From Mimachlamys varia (taxonomy: Eukaryota > Mollusca > Bivalvia > Pectinida > Pectinidae), in the NCBI GenBank assembly GCA_947623455.1, contig OX392532.1, forward strand, positions 30,726,792-30,790,791: 64,000 nucleotides of DNA. The letters are read 5' to 3'. The notes below the pieces were generated by a model. The model saw only the letters and a list, made by a program, of their open reading frames with translations. It was not told the DNA's origin and did no database searches. Positions within the stretch are counted from its first letter, which is position 1. Every line of letters begins with the position of its first letter. Made by a program: the position numbers and the translations under genes. Shown here in pieces: positions 34,915 through 46,557 of the stretch.

Positions 34915-35625
34915 TCCGCACTGGCGGTTTGACCGCAGGTTATACGTCGAATGCCTACCTTGTTAGTACAAGTCAACTTCGTTTGTGACTTTGTGATTTA
35001 ATTTCTGAAATGTTGGAAATCAGAGACATACGATGGAAATATTGTGTGTAGATGTGTAATTGAAGCAAAACATAAACGTATCAATGATGTATTTTGTTAT
35101 CAAATATCGTAGATCTACAATTGGAAACATTTAACAACGTATAGCACGCATTTTATTATAATTTGTTAAAAAAAAATCCGCATATAGTACGCATCGGCAG
35201 AAAGTCCGCATCAGGCATCTTCTGAGGGCAATGCGCAAGAAATTACGGTAAATTGTTACGCTCAACGAAAATGTTTGAGATGAAACAAGGACACGAATCA
35301 ACGAAATAGTGCACAAACAACAAAATCTCTCTAATTTCATGAAAGGATCGGAAAGGTATATGTACAACATCTCAGAAAAATTATATTTGGGATGAAGATG
35401 TCATAGAGCCACAAAAGCCTAGAGCTGCTTTTGTTGAAAGTCGCTCAAAGTTTTATTCCCCCTTTCAACAACAACATATATAAACTTGAGTATAAGATTT
35501 ATGGGGCCCTATATCTTATCATAACTAAAGGGCCACAGTAAGCTGGTGGAACCTTCGAATAAAATCTGAAAAGAGTGTTGGAAATCCTATACGATTTCCA
35601 CGATAATTTAAATCCATTTGTGTAT
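34915..35625. other. Non-coding stretch, no gene seen
   Basis: Anonymous sequence without repeats or exons that I can support. Confidence 0.35.
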
Positions 35626-36110
35626 GACATTAAACTCCATTTATCGCGACATCCGATCCCACACGGGTGGGTGGCCGGGCCATGAATCTATCGACAGACA
35701 TTCGGATACCCTGTTTAAGGAATTTAGTGTTTTACCGGGTCAGAGATTTTTACACCTTCTACAAGGGAGATGTCTTCAACGTACAACCAGTGTGGTTCAT
35801 CATTCGTATTCAGGCGGTGTCACACACACCCGGGCGTGCGGACTGGGTGGCTACTTAGCCAGCCCCGTCACCTCACGCTGACAGACAGGAATGCAGGCCC
35901 GCGGTAAATGCAGGTGATCGCATGTCATTGGATGCAAAATGTGCCTCGTTGTTGACAGAAAATGCAAATGAGATGAATTTTTTTCCTGAACCGGTACATG
36001 ACTGATGTCAGTAACGTGCATATTTAATGCGTCACGCTTCGTTTCGATATATGTGACTAATCTTACAATATGTCCTCTTTCACAGGGGGGCCGAGGTGTT
36101 CCGAGTAGCA
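35626..36110. other. GC-rich island with octamer site and possible exon
   Basis: Composition is clearly richer in G+C than the flanks. A plus-strand frame at about 35632-35858 contains FYRVRDFYTFYKGDVFNV and PVWFIIRIQ and has a codon texture more protein-like than most frames here, but I recognise no family and no clear splice pair. Downstream, ATGCAAAT near 35963 is a POU-type octamer. It may be an exon or a conserved regulatory element. Confidence 0.3.
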
Positions 36111-37220
36111 TACACGACTATTCGACCTGGTGCTATACTTTCATATGCGTAGTCAGCGATATGCCGACTTGTAATTAAAGCAGTTACACGGTTTGGTGTG
36201 TTAATACACAGTATGCAGGTGTATAGGTCGTTTATATGATAGAGGAGATCAACAGAACAATTTGAGTAGAACCATGGTATAAGCAGACACTAGTAATGTA
36301 CAGGTACGCCGGATCCTCTCTGGTGTCTTTACTTGTTTGAATAATCAGCATGTGTCATCGCGTGTGTCCAATTTCGCCCCTGCAACGAATCAGTGAGTTC
36401 AAGCTGTTTGCCGAACCAGACGTTTCATCAATGATAGTTATATTATATGAAAAGGAACATATGACATTATGCAATGATTTCATTATTAAACTATATTACA
36501 ATATTATATTGTTAGAAAAGTATTTATCAATAGTTTCAGCTCTTTAAAATACAGTGAATATTGATAAAATTACGTTATTAATTCACTAGGTGAGCCAGGA
36601 ATAGTCCTAAAATACACGTATACAAAATGTTTACAAAACCCAAAAATGTTTCACAATCAACACCTCAGTTTCGGCAGAAAATCAATGTCGATATCGAAGA
36701 AAAGCAGCTAAACGATAAAGGGGAAAAGGTCTAATGATCGCTAATAAAAAGGACGATTAAAGACTTCCTGAAGGACACTTGACCCTTGCAACAAAAAATG
36801 GCATCATTCATAATGTTTACTGGATATATTGTAATATTTGAAAGACTCTAAATTTCGTTGTATTCGCGATCAGCACGATTTGTACAAATTAAAACCCAGC
36901 GAATTTTGATAAACAGGAGTATAGCCCCTGTGATCTATTTTGTGTATAATTATACAGAAAAAAACATACAAGTTTTCCGCCGAACAATTAACATAAATCA
37001 GTAGTACAATACCGTATTCTATATTTTAACAAAAGAACATAACGCCACGCAAACATAAAGAAGCCCTGGTGAGCGCGATTTCATCAGCTGCCAATGCCAT
37101 TTGAAATTTAGGACAACCTCAAAATGTTGACACACGGAATTATAGTAGCTTCTTATACTGAGATTGAAACATGTTTACAATGGAAAACTACAATCAATTG
37201 GCCCCACTATGGTAATGTAC
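36111..37220. other. Non-coding stretch, no gene seen
   Basis: Anonymous AT-rich sequence. Confidence 0.35.
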
Positions 37221-37221
37221 A

Positions 37222-37605
37222 AGGATTTGAGAGATGCAGTTTGATCAGAATAATGGGCAAGTTCTATGGTCGCCATCTTTGTCTCATTGAGATATATTTT
37301 GTATCTTTAAGTGATATGAAGATGGACGTTTTTGAGTATGCTCAATAGTGTGTTTACTTGTTGTGATTGACAATGATAATCGGTTCTCATTTTGAGAACT
37401 TGATGTTTACTTGGATGCGACAAAGATTTACATGGCGGGTGTCGTCGATGAAGCAGAGGACGCTTACTATTCCGGAACACCTGGTCTTATTCTCTTGCAC
37501 TTTTACAGGGGTCTCCATGAAAATATTTCCTTTCTTTTGCCCTTGGTTTAATCGATTTTGGATTTGGATTATGATTTTGTTAACGCTTCGGTATTCTCTA
37601 ATTTA
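37222..37605 (-). repeat. Dispersed repeat family C, long copy
   Basis: The minus-strand copy runs from GGATTTGAGAGATGCAGTTT through GAGTATGCTCAATAGTGTG, GGCGGGTGTCGTCGATGAAG, ATTCCGGAACACCTGGTCTT and the boundary GTTAACGCTTCGGTATTCTC. It lacks only the distal end and is close to consensus. Confidence 0.8.
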
Positions 37606-39321
37606 ATTTCAATTTCAACACACAAAGCACTGATTCATTGAAATTACCAAACGCTGATTGCTCTTGACAACCTGGAAATGAAGAAATTTATAATATGACG
37701 CAACGTGTTCCTAAAATTGCATTGCTTAGGTCATAACCACGTTGACATCTTTGACTTAGTGTTTCTAGTTTAAGAACAGCATGATGATATTACTTTCAAC
37801 TTCCTGTCGGTCAATATGATTCCGTCAAGTCCACATAACAACTTGTCCACCTCAAATAATGTGCACTTGATCTCGATTTCGTGTTGGTTAATATCACTAT
37901 AGCCATTTTGCACCGTAACAAAAGTCCATAAATGATAATTATCTGTGCTGTGATACCTATCATGTTTTTTTCATAAGAGGATGCGGCTATGACATATTGA
38001 TACCGTTATATTAATGGCCTTATAGTCAATTACCTTGTCTTCTAATCTCGATTTGTCTATCTAGTCAACAGCCGTAGGCGGTCGTTTCCATGGTCCGTTA
38101 TCTCGTCAGTCTACGTAAGTTGTGTACGTGTAAACGATTGGTCAATATGACCTTGGACTAACTGACAACCTAAATTAAAAAAGAAAAAGGAAGATAAAAG
38201 ATAGTGTAACGTTGCGTTCAATCTAAAGCAGACAGTCGTTATTTCCTTGTTAACACCCTGTTAACTAGAAAAACACGCATAAACATTGCTCATCTATAAT
38301 AGTCATCAAAACATCTTGATTCGAATTTTCGAAAATGCCAGAATTGCAGTACGGAATGTAAATACATGTGATAACATACGGTCGTACCATTAAACGGTGA
38401 CAAAGCTGTGGGTATAACTACCACGTTTTCTGATAACGCACATGCGGTAAACGGTATATAGACATCTACCTAGTCTATATGTCTTATGTAGGGGGATAAT
38501 TTAACACGTGATAGACATTTTTATGAGAATTTAAAACGATATTGACACATTTTACAAACTAAAATCTGATTAGCGCCTGCACTGTGTCTGCAGTAGTACC
38601 CTGAAGGAGACCGGCTGCCATTTAAAAAATCACAAATGTCCATCGTGCCGTTGAAATTGTTTCTTCGCTATCGGGATTTATCATTTAAAAAATAAAACGT
38701 TTTTATATATAGGCAATTGTGTCACGTGATTTTCTCCTTTGTTGAGAATTTAACTGTTAAAGAGATTTTTGGTTTTTGTAGCGTTTAAATCGTGACATAA
38801 ACAAAGATAAACTCTGATCAGTATTGCGTAGGTTGTGAAAGTTTTTAGTTTTAGCGTGACATTCCACGCATTTAGTAAACAGGAGTATTGCTTTTTTAAT
38901 GTGACGTAAAAAGACAAATGTCACTGATGTAGACTATAGAACTGTGATGTACGACATACCGTATAATCAGGTTTTAATACAGTAAAGTTATGCATGGCAG
39001 TGATTTCAGTTGTGTCATTTAAACGTATAGGTATATTCCTTGTTGAGTTTCTAAAAGAAGCTGGCTCAGGAAGATTTGTATATGGACATTTTTCTTGAAG
39101 GATATTTTATTCATGATACTGTCTTACACCAACTTCTAGTATATGGTGTTACAAATAGTTACTAACGACATTATGAAAGTAACTATTGAGAACATTTCTT
39201 ACAAAAAAAGAGAACAGATGATAAAAACAAACTATGGCACTTAATTGTTACAAATTGTACAGCATGTATAAAGCTTAAATATTTTGCTACTTGACTGAAG
39301 TGTATCTTTTCCGTCCAACAC
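37606..39321. other. Non-coding stretch, no gene seen
   Basis: No exon or shared repeat recognised in 1.7 kb. Confidence 0.35.
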
Positions 39322-39325
39322 TTAA

Positions 39326-39707
39326 ATGCCCAGTATACGTAACTTTCGGCAAAACGGCGAAAATCAAGCCTAATAATTTTTTATATTTATAGATTTAGTT
39401 AAGATTAACTGACATCAGCAACATCCGAGATGAATTCTTACTCGGTAACCGGTACAGCAGCAATTCAAACTCGGTATTTGTAAACACGCGTCCATGTTTA
39501 ACTGTCTTCTAACTTCGGCTTGTTGTTGAAGTAGGCCCCACCTGAATTATTTTCAATTCTTTGGATTTTTCTGTCAAGAACTTTTTGTTATTTACCGCTC
39601 AGGTTTACTTCGTTTTAGGCTTATTTTTGCATGATTATCAACTGGATTTGTTTTTCGGAATTGTTCAGAATCACGAAATATTTCCTGAAGTTACGTATAT
39701 TGGGCCT
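39326..39707 (-). mobile_element. piggyBac-like MITE (family E), copy 2
   Basis: A 382-bp copy with one terminal repeat mutated (ATGCCCAGTATACGTAACTT) and the other intact (AAGTTACGTATATTGGGCCT). It is flanked by TTAA on both sides (39322-39325 and 39708-39711). Orientation is opposite to the 7.1-kb copy. Confidence 0.88.
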
Positions 39708-39784
39708 TTAAACATTATCCATTTCCCCTAACATTTTAACATATCTATGCAGATTTCTAACTTAACACATTTTGAAGCATTTGA

Positions 39785-40240
39785 CAGCTTATGGTGTTTG
39801 CATGTAGCAGTTGATATCGAGGTCGTGGTAGATATCGACTGCAGACAAACAAACTTACAACACAGGGATTCCAGAGATGCAATTTGATGAGAGCTATGAG
39901 CAAGTTGGATGGACGCCATCTTGGTCTCATTACGAAATAATTTGTATCCTTGTGTGATATTAAATTTAACGGCTTTGAGTATGCCCATTTGGTGATATTA
40001 AGAATGATTACTCGGTTCTAACTTTGAGGACTTGACGGTTACATGACAGGTGTCGTCGATGAAGCAGAAGACGCTTACACTTACGGAACACCTTTTCCTA
40101 TTCTCTTGTATTTTTCACAAGGTTATTCAAGATAGTCTCTCCTTTTGTTCAAATTCTGCCCCTAGTTAAATCGATTTTGAGTTTGGATTATTGTCTTGTT
40201 AACGTTGATGCTTCGGTATTTTCTGATTTATTTTTATTTC
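39785..40240 (-). repeat. Dispersed repeat family C, nearly full copy
   Basis: The minus-strand copy contains the distal end (AGCTTATGGTGTTTGCATGT), the middle (GAGAGATGC-like CAGAGATGCAATTTGATGAG), the central block (GTGTCGTCGATGAAGCAGAA) and the boundary with GATGCTTCGGTATTTTCTG. Small indels differ from the 21.1-kb copy. Confidence 0.8.
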
Positions 40241-40737
40241 TATTTTCTATCATAATAAAACAGCCATCACAAGCACATGCAGGGTGAGTATTGAGGAGGT
40301 GAGTATGACTAGTCAATGTTTTCGTTGAATTAAGCTTCTACGTCATTGTGTTATTACATGAATCGAATACGACGGAACGAAGCTGGACTTATCCGGATTT
40401 ATATATAAGGAGTCGCCATGATTCGCTTACCTACTGAACATAAGCAATCCGCGCTTCTCTTAGGCTTATATAGGACCCACAAATTTCCATCCCCACGGTT
40501 CTATCGTAGTTCAAACATATTTGTTTTCAAAAGTTGCCAGAGGATAAGGACAATGTATTGCAAATTAACTACGCCTTCTGCCAATAGATATTTTACATAA
40601 CTTTAAAATAGTGATAATTATTTCCCAAAAGTACATAGTTGAAATCATAATTTGATCTTAAAATATCTTGCTGGATTTGATGAAGTGGTGCGCATTTCTT
40701 AACGTATTTGTGTTCTACCATACATCGTTTACATTTC
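40241..40737. other. Non-coding stretch between two family C copies
   Basis: No exon or other repeat seen. Confidence 0.35.
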
Positions 40738-40862
40738 ATTCTTCCGGAACACCTGGTCATATTATCTTGTACTTTTACATGTGCCTCCGTGTAAATATTT
40801 CCTTTTTTCATATAAACGATTTTGAGTTCAGATTATGGTTTTGTTGACGTTTTGGTATTCTC
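40738..40862 (-). repeat. Dispersed repeat family C, terminal fragment
   Basis: The copy contains CTTCCGGAACACCTGGTCAT, a shortened middle and the boundary GTTGACGTTTTGGTATTCTC. Confidence 0.75.
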
Positions 40863-41032
40863 CAAATGTTTTCTACACATTAGAAAGACATCGTGGTATA
40901 TTCCTTCCGGAGTAGGAATAGTGTATATGTTTTAATGAACGGCTGTGATCTCGCCCTGTCGATAAATATATCTTTAAAACTAATAAAGTGATAAAATAGC
41001 AACGGTTGGCAGAAACAAAACTGAGATAGTAT

Positions 41033-41074
41033 GCCTGATACACACAGACACACACAACACATACACGTACACAA
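41033..41074. repeat. (CA)n-rich simple sequence
   Basis: An imperfect CACACAGACACACACAACAC run of about 40 bp. Confidence 0.8.
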
Positions 41075-41124
41075 TCCATTGTTTTCCCTAAATGTTAATC
41101 GCAAAAACATTGTGCTCCATGTGA

Positions 41125-41385
41125 TATCGCTTGTTGTGATTGAGAATTATGCCTCAGTTCTCACTTTGAGGCCATAACATTTACTTGGATTTGACCTAGA
41201 TTTATATGGCGGGTGTCGTCGATGAAGCAGAAGACGCTTACTCTGTCGGAACACCTGGTCTTATTATCTGGTTTATTTACAAGGGTATCCATGTAAATCT
41301 TTTCTATGCTCCTATTTTGCCTCTAGTTTAAACGATTTTGAGTTCAGATTATGGTCTTGTGGACGTTTTGCTATTGTCTGAATTT
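41125..41385 (-). repeat. Dispersed repeat family C copy
   Basis: The copy runs from CGCTTGTTGTGATTGAGAAT through GGCGGGTGTCGTCGATGAAG and GTCGGAACACCTGGTCTTAT to the boundary GTGGACGTTTTGCTATTGTC. It lies only 260 bp from another fragment in the same orientation. Confidence 0.78.
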
Positions 41386-42390
41386 TTATTTGAACTAGAA
41401 TTCAACAAACAATACATGTATATTACATCAGTGGTTATTACGAAGGAAATAATGATATTGTCATATTTTCATGATTCATTGAGAATTGAGTTTAACAGTG
41501 TCACAATGTCCTCTGATATGTACATAGACAGAATTGATATATTAAGTTATATTTCTGTCATGTATGTGTATCACCGATAATCTTTCCATTATTATTGAAT
41601 AATTGTTGTTTTCAATATGGCGAAATGCTTGATCATTTTCGTGAAGACGTAAATTCTGAGTGATGGATGGATGAGCGGGGGTAACAGAGGGGGTGCACTT
41701 CCTCCTCTACCATAACGGGGATCACAGGCGCTCCAGACTACACAATACCAATCAATTATTCAAATTAATCAAAATTGTATAAAGTGACTGACCAAGACTA
41801 GCGGTAAAACGGACCGGACGGGGCTCTAATAAGGCATCCATCAAATTACAATAATATGACAAATTTTATTTTGTTCCAAACAGTTTCAACGCTGCTTATT
41901 CCTTGTGATCAATCACTCTGACTACAATAAATAATTGTATTCCTTTTTAACCCAGCATTCGAGCCCTTCCTGATTTGGTTGATGTGTTTCATTGCGGATT
42001 TCGCCTACTTTTATGACCAGCCCGTACAGCACTAGTTAAGTTTATACCATTGTATAAAAGTTATGTTTTTTCATTATGGGCCGTTCTCCCTCGCTCAGGA
42101 TTACCGCGGGATGCTGACGATTTTATTGTGGCTTAACAGAATGGACCAAAACCTGTCTGTGCCAAGTATTGTCATCTTAGTTTTTCAAGATTAAATTTTT
42201 TTTTAAATGAAATTTTCGGATTTTATTCATTTATTTATCACACATGTCATTTCAAAGTTAAAATAATGTCATTGAATTCTTTCATAACATGTTTTTTTAC
42301 CTGACTTATATTCCATAAATTTTTAATATGGTATCTTGCATTTTTTTTTTTTAAACAAATAGAAAATTTACTTGATTTACTTGAGTGAAA
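41386..42390. other. Non-coding stretch, partly GC-enriched
   Basis: The segment 41.95-42.17 kb has less A+T than its flanks (for example GGCCGTTCTCCCTCGCTCAG and TACCGCGGGATGC), without any exon that I recognise. The rest is anonymous. Confidence 0.35.
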
Positions 42391-42650
42391 TAAAGCTAAC
42401 CAGACATAAACACGGCGAACTTTGGGGAGCCTGTCATAGGGTAGTCGGATTGTTATTACGTTTTGTGCGCTGCGGAATTCACGGGAGACAATTAGAGGTA
42501 GCGCGCCACTAAACGGAAAATTAATGGGAAAATTATCTGATTCGATTTATAGAGCTAGTGATTATGGTCTGTCGGTTTTCCCCTTATTTTATTGGTGAAT
42601 ATTTCACATCCTGCCTGTCATATTAAGGAAGGCAGAAAAAGTATCACCTC
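42391..42650. other. Homeodomain-motif-rich island, possible enhancer
   Basis: A block with ACAATTAGAGGTAGCGCGCC, AAAATTAATGGG, AATTATCTGATTCGATTTAT and CTTATTTTATTGGTG combines several TAAT-core and TTTAT-type homeodomain sites in a stretch that stands out from its surroundings. No open frame is plausible. A regulatory role is inferred only. Confidence 0.28.
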
Positions 42651-42970
42651 GTTTGGGCATAAATACCAATAAATGTGCGTACTTTACTCTATACATGCGA
42701 CCCTTCTACACAGTGCCGTACTCTACCCGGGGTTATTCATACAAATATGATTCTGACATATATCGGACACTGATTAGCAGATAATTCTTCTGGTATTGAT
42801 ACTTGTAAATAGTTATCAAATATATATTGGATGAACATAATCATTTATTAGGAGTACTTCGAAAGGGACTGATGATCTACTATCGAAAGTCTACTTTGGA
42901 ACTGAATGACCATGACCGCTCAAAGTAATAAGGAACTTTGACAACCCTGATTCAGATTATAATATATCAA

Positions 42971-43329
42971 AGACCCCCTATACGTAACTTTCGGCAAAAC
43001 TTTTACTATTTACAGATTTAGTTAAGATTAACTGATTTTACCAATATTCAAGATGATTTCTTCCGCGGTTACCGGTACAGCAGCAGTTGAAACACGCTAT
43101 TTGTAAACATGCGTCCATTTCGAACCGTCTTCTAACTTCGGCTTGCTGTTGAAATGAGCCCAACCTGAATTATTTTCAATACTTTGGATTTTTCTGTCAA
43201 GAGTTTCTTGTTAGTAATCGCTCAGGTTTCCTTTGCTTTAGGCTTATATTTGCATGGTTATCAACTGGATTCTTTTTCATAATTTTTCAGAATCGCTTAT
43301 AATTTCCTAAAGTTACGTATATTTGGCCT
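42971..43329 (-). mobile_element. piggyBac-like MITE (family E), copy 3
   Basis: A 359-bp copy with decayed termini (CTATACGTAACTTTCGGCAA on the left, AAGTTACGTATATTTGGCCT on the right). The right flank is TTAA (43330-43333) and the left flank is TCAA, a one-base change from the expected duplication. It is the oldest-looking of the long copies. Confidence 0.85.
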
Positions 43330-43477
43330 TTAATATGTACTGTCTGGATGTGTATTGACATAAAATCTTCATCTATGAAATATACTTAATACAAATAATG
43401 ATTGTTGTCATATAAACTGCCTCTTGGCTAAATTTATAAGCATGCATCTTATAGATATACAGATAGTTTTCATAGAA

Positions 43478-43745
43478 AGATGACGTAACACACATATATG
43501 CTGCATCTTTTAAATTTAGTAATTAAACTGCATATCATACAGCTGTTTCATCCACCTAGGACTCTTCAATGATGCTTGGGGCCAAAAAGGTGGGAATCTA
43601 AACCTTTTAAACTATTTTAGAAACAGACGGGTCAGGTGCATAAAACCCCTTTAATTTATGAATTAAGAAGTAAAATTTAAATTTATTCTGTAACATTTTA
43701 AAAGTGTATTACGAAAATTTGTATATTTTACTTTACAATGGCGAG
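43478..43745 (-). mobile_element. Hammerhead-bearing retroelement, family A copy 4
   Basis: The minus-strand copy shares the 3' end of the family at 43478. It lacks about 20 bp between the 3' tail block and the ribozyme (the segment with CAGTATGCCG in other copies) and is the most diverged copy. Confidence 0.72.
43530..43575 (-). ncRNA. Hammerhead ribozyme remnant, core decayed
   Basis: On the minus strand the core strand is TTGAAGA instead of CTGAAGA, and a TA insertion disrupts stem I (TGATATGC). GAAA, the CAGCTG palindrome and GTA remain. Stem II is weakened to TCC/GGA with a changed closing base. It is expected to be inactive. Confidence 0.7.
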
Positions 43746-43984
43746 AACTACGATAGTTTGATGGCAAATAGTTGTCGTACCGATTTGAAGTCCAGACAAA
43801 CCATGGACTGCAGGGGAGGTATTTGTGAACCGTATGTGCTGTGTCCTTAGACACAAACACATGTAATTTGTTTTAATTACACTTTAATACAATGTTACAA
43901 GCCATACATCACATTTCAAGCGTCAATCTGACCCTGAGGTGTGAGTGGAATGAACCAATGAAATGACAGGAAGTGACTGATTTA

Positions 43985-44065
43985 TAGGGGTAGATGGGGG
44001 GAGGGGCGTGATTTACTAGGGGCGACGGAGGGGAGGGCACTGAGGGGGCGTGGGATGATGACCCT
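43985..44065 (+). repeat. G-rich tract, quadruplex-prone
   Basis: GGGG runs recur many times in about 80 bp (GGGGTAGATGGGGGGAGGGG, then GGGGCGACGGAGGGGAGGG and GAGGGGGCGTGGG). This satisfies simple four-run G-quadruplex patterns. Confidence 0.6.
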
Positions 44066-44557
44066 GGGGCTCAATAGAACGACCGTGACGATCTGAACCC
44101 TACTTCAGACGCGCACGGTACGGCAGGTAACTTTGAGACAGATAAACCTTTCACTACAATTATGCTTCATATCAAGATCTGAAACAGTCTGGAAGGAATG
44201 CTTCATGTTCTTGCACGGTAGATCGTTCTGTCTTGTTAATCTGTATACCGTATACTGGATGTGCCGGCAATTATTTACATGAAATAAATGGATATTTAAA
44301 TAGTGTTTTATTCATTAACCATTCTGTACGTGATAAACCCCAAGTCGTGAACCCGTTGAAATTACTCAACTTTAATTAAGGTTGAATATTTTCAAGATAA
44401 CACAATGAGAAATAGAACCGCTACTAACTTAACGTTGATTTATATTGAGTATATCTAAGATAACACAAGGAGACGCTTTATTGGGATAGATCCGGATGAC
44501 ACTTAACGGCAAATAACGCAAGTAATTCAGTGTTGTAAACACTAATAAAACACGTAC

Positions 44558-44845
44558 AGTTTATGTCAACCGACCGAAATCTTTACAGTCAATCTTTGCT
44601 ATCTCGAAGTCAGCGGAATCTTAGAGTTATCCGATTAGTCGTATTGTTTATGTCAACCGACCGAAATCTTTACAGTCAAAACTCGCTATCTCGAGGTCAG
44701 CGGAATTTTCGAGGTATCCGATTATTTGTTCAGTTTATGTCATTCGACCGAAATCTTTACAGTCAATCAATCCTCGCTATCTCGAAGTCAGTGGAATCTT
44801 CGAGTTATCCGAATATTCGAGTTATCCGATTATTTGAGCTATGAG
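44558..44845 (+). repeat. Tandem repeat, 87-bp unit, three copies
   Basis: TTTATGTCAACCGACCGAAA at 44560 recurs at 44647 and, as TTTATGTCATTCGACCGAAA, at 44734. Each unit ends with a TATCCGATTA block. The 87-bp period is a multiple of 3, so one frame stays open and repeats MSTDRNLYSQ; I treat this as a by-product. The sequence after the array ends in TTCGAGATATGCATGTTCAA and CTGCA near 44946, a style seen at ends of pogo/Tigger-like transposons. Confidence 0.75.
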
Positions 44846-45414
44846 AATTTGAATGTATAATGTAAAGCTTGACCGAGATTGGCGAGATAATTCGAATTAA
44901 AAGGGGCATTCGAGTTATACGAGTTCGAGATATGCATGTTCAACTGCATTGACATACAAAGGAACATTGGTTTTAAAGTAGAATGATAAATTTTGAATAA
45001 TTGAAATACATTTATGGGAAATATCGTGTGTTCCTGCGCTTCATTGCTTTGAAATACTTACAGAATACTTGTCATCTAAACAGACTGCTTGGATGAGGAA
45101 CATGTCTTTACACATGTACTCATGTAGCAGTTTGGTTATTTTTAAAATTGTATTAAATGTATAGTTGGTATGTACCTTAATTGTAATGTATAAATTTCCA
45201 AAGTTCTAACATATTATTTAGCGGACCAGAGATTCAGAAACTTAGGACTACCAGATACCATAATCCGTTCCCTATTAATACAAAACTGTAAGTCTTTTCC
45301 AGCTGTCTAAGTAAGTTTCGTTGTTGCTAACTTCAGTGTCCTGTTAGCGCATACTGCGGGAAGAACACCATCCATAAACTGTAGAGGGCATCATAGCCTC
45401 CCTCCACATGTATA

Positions 45415-45622
45415 TGTAAAGATTATTTTACACAACCAAATATTTGTTTTTATGTGAGGTTTCGATGACTAGTTCGATATGTATACTGTCATCTTCATCA
45501 GACTAATGACCAACAAAGCGTATTTACAATCATAAAGTTATTGTACCGAAATGACTACATTCAAGTACGCTTTGTTTATGACTTGTTCATAGATATTTTG
45601 GTTGTGTAAAATAATCTTTACA
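45415..45622 (-). mobile_element. Penelope-like derivative with 29-bp inverted ends, family B copy 2
   Basis: A 208-bp element begins TGTAAAGATTATTTTACACA and ends with its exact complement TGTGTAAAATAATCTTTACA; the match continues for about 29 bp with one indel. On the minus strand it keeps the codons for IYEQVINKAY, matching the end of the GIY-YIG fragment in copy 1, then a stop and the hammerhead-like motif. It is a compact deletion derivative of the family at 27.4 kb. Confidence 0.75.
45456..45503 (-). ncRNA. Hammerhead-like motif of Penelope type, copy 2
   Basis: CTGATGA is followed by a perfect six-pair stem (GATGAC with GTCATC) and GAAAC. The triplet after it reads CTC where copy 1 has GTC, which removes the minimal stem III pairing. 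As in copy 1 one extra A precedes the stem. Confidence 0.45.
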
Positions 45623-46189
45623 TAAAGCATACTTTCCAACCCGAAGAAAATGTTTCCAAAAATTTCCTCCATATGTGACAGTATGTTCCTTATGTGCCAT
45701 TTTTGCTCTCTGTAATCCTCTTAAAACTTGACAGGTTTTTCACATCTTTCTCTTCCCGTGGTACCACTTTCTACTGCATGCTTCGCCGTCACCATCCTTC
45801 GCATTCTGCAGACATTGCTGGGGTCTGTTTGAGGGTGGACACTTGAGTAGTCTACCTTCCTCTCTTTCTTCCTCTACGTGTCAGAGTGACCTGGTCGTGT
45901 CTTCCTATCTTTTAGCATTGTTGATATTCTGTCTAGCAGTTCTATCTTCATAGATGCACTGTGATCGAAAATTGACTTCATAATCACTTTTTCCCAAATT
46001 TGAGAAGATGTGGTTTAGGCACCAGTTATATCTCGTCGACGCAATTTCCTAAAATACAGTACATATTGAAATCTACATGAAATAGCTATAATGATAGCAC
46101 TAACCTTAAAATCTGAAGCTTGTTTGATGAAAAGATGAATTTGTCTGAATACTTATACATTGGTATATATAAACAGATATCCATTATCA
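45623..46189. other. Non-coding stretch, possible decayed coding fragment
   Basis: On the minus strand at about 45.9 kb a short stretch could be read with KIELLDRISTMLKDRK before a stop. I recognise no family. Pyrimidine-rich runs occur near 45860. Confidence 0.3.
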
Positions 46190-46191
46190 TT

Positions 46192-46413
46192 GGGTCGCGG
46201 TGGCTGAGTGGTTAAGTAAGATGTTCCGATATTCTACCTCTAGCCCTCCACCATTGGGATGCGAATTCGAAAACCACGTAAGCAGTTGCCAAGTATTAAC
46301 CGTAGGTCGGTGGTTTGTCTCCAGGAACTCCGGCTTTCCTCCACCTCAAAAACCTGGTACGTCCTTAAATGACCATGGTTGTTAAAATGACGTAAAACAA
46401 AATAAACCAAACC
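46192..46413 (+). mobile_element. tRNA-headed SINE (family D), full copy
   Basis: The A-box region is GTCGCGGTGGCTGAGTGGTT and the B box GATGCGAATTCGAAAACC. The body has CAGTTGCCAAGTATTAACCG, GGAACTCCGGCTTTCCTCC and TACGTCCTTAAATGACCATG, and the tail is AAAATAAACCAAACC. The head resembles tRNA-Ser/Leu but cannot fold as a functional tRNA. Confidence 0.85.
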
Positions 46414-46557
46414 ATATCAAAAGGAATTAAATCCAGAGGACAAGGGCCAGTAAGGGGCAAATTGGGCCCAAATTCAGATTATGTTAATATTTGTACCATT
46501 TGTACTTGGATATGTGGTATGTATAAAAATTCTCATTTAAAATGGATTTGACTTCGC

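Noticed and set aside
42860..42905. Possible hammerhead with CTGATGA and GAAAGTC on the plus strand near 42868
   Set aside because: The bases between the two core strands do not form a stem II, and the flanks do not form stem I.
44563..44844. 93-codon frame with repeated MSTDRNLYSQ peptide
   Set aside because: It is produced by an 87-bp tandem repeat whose unit is a multiple of three.
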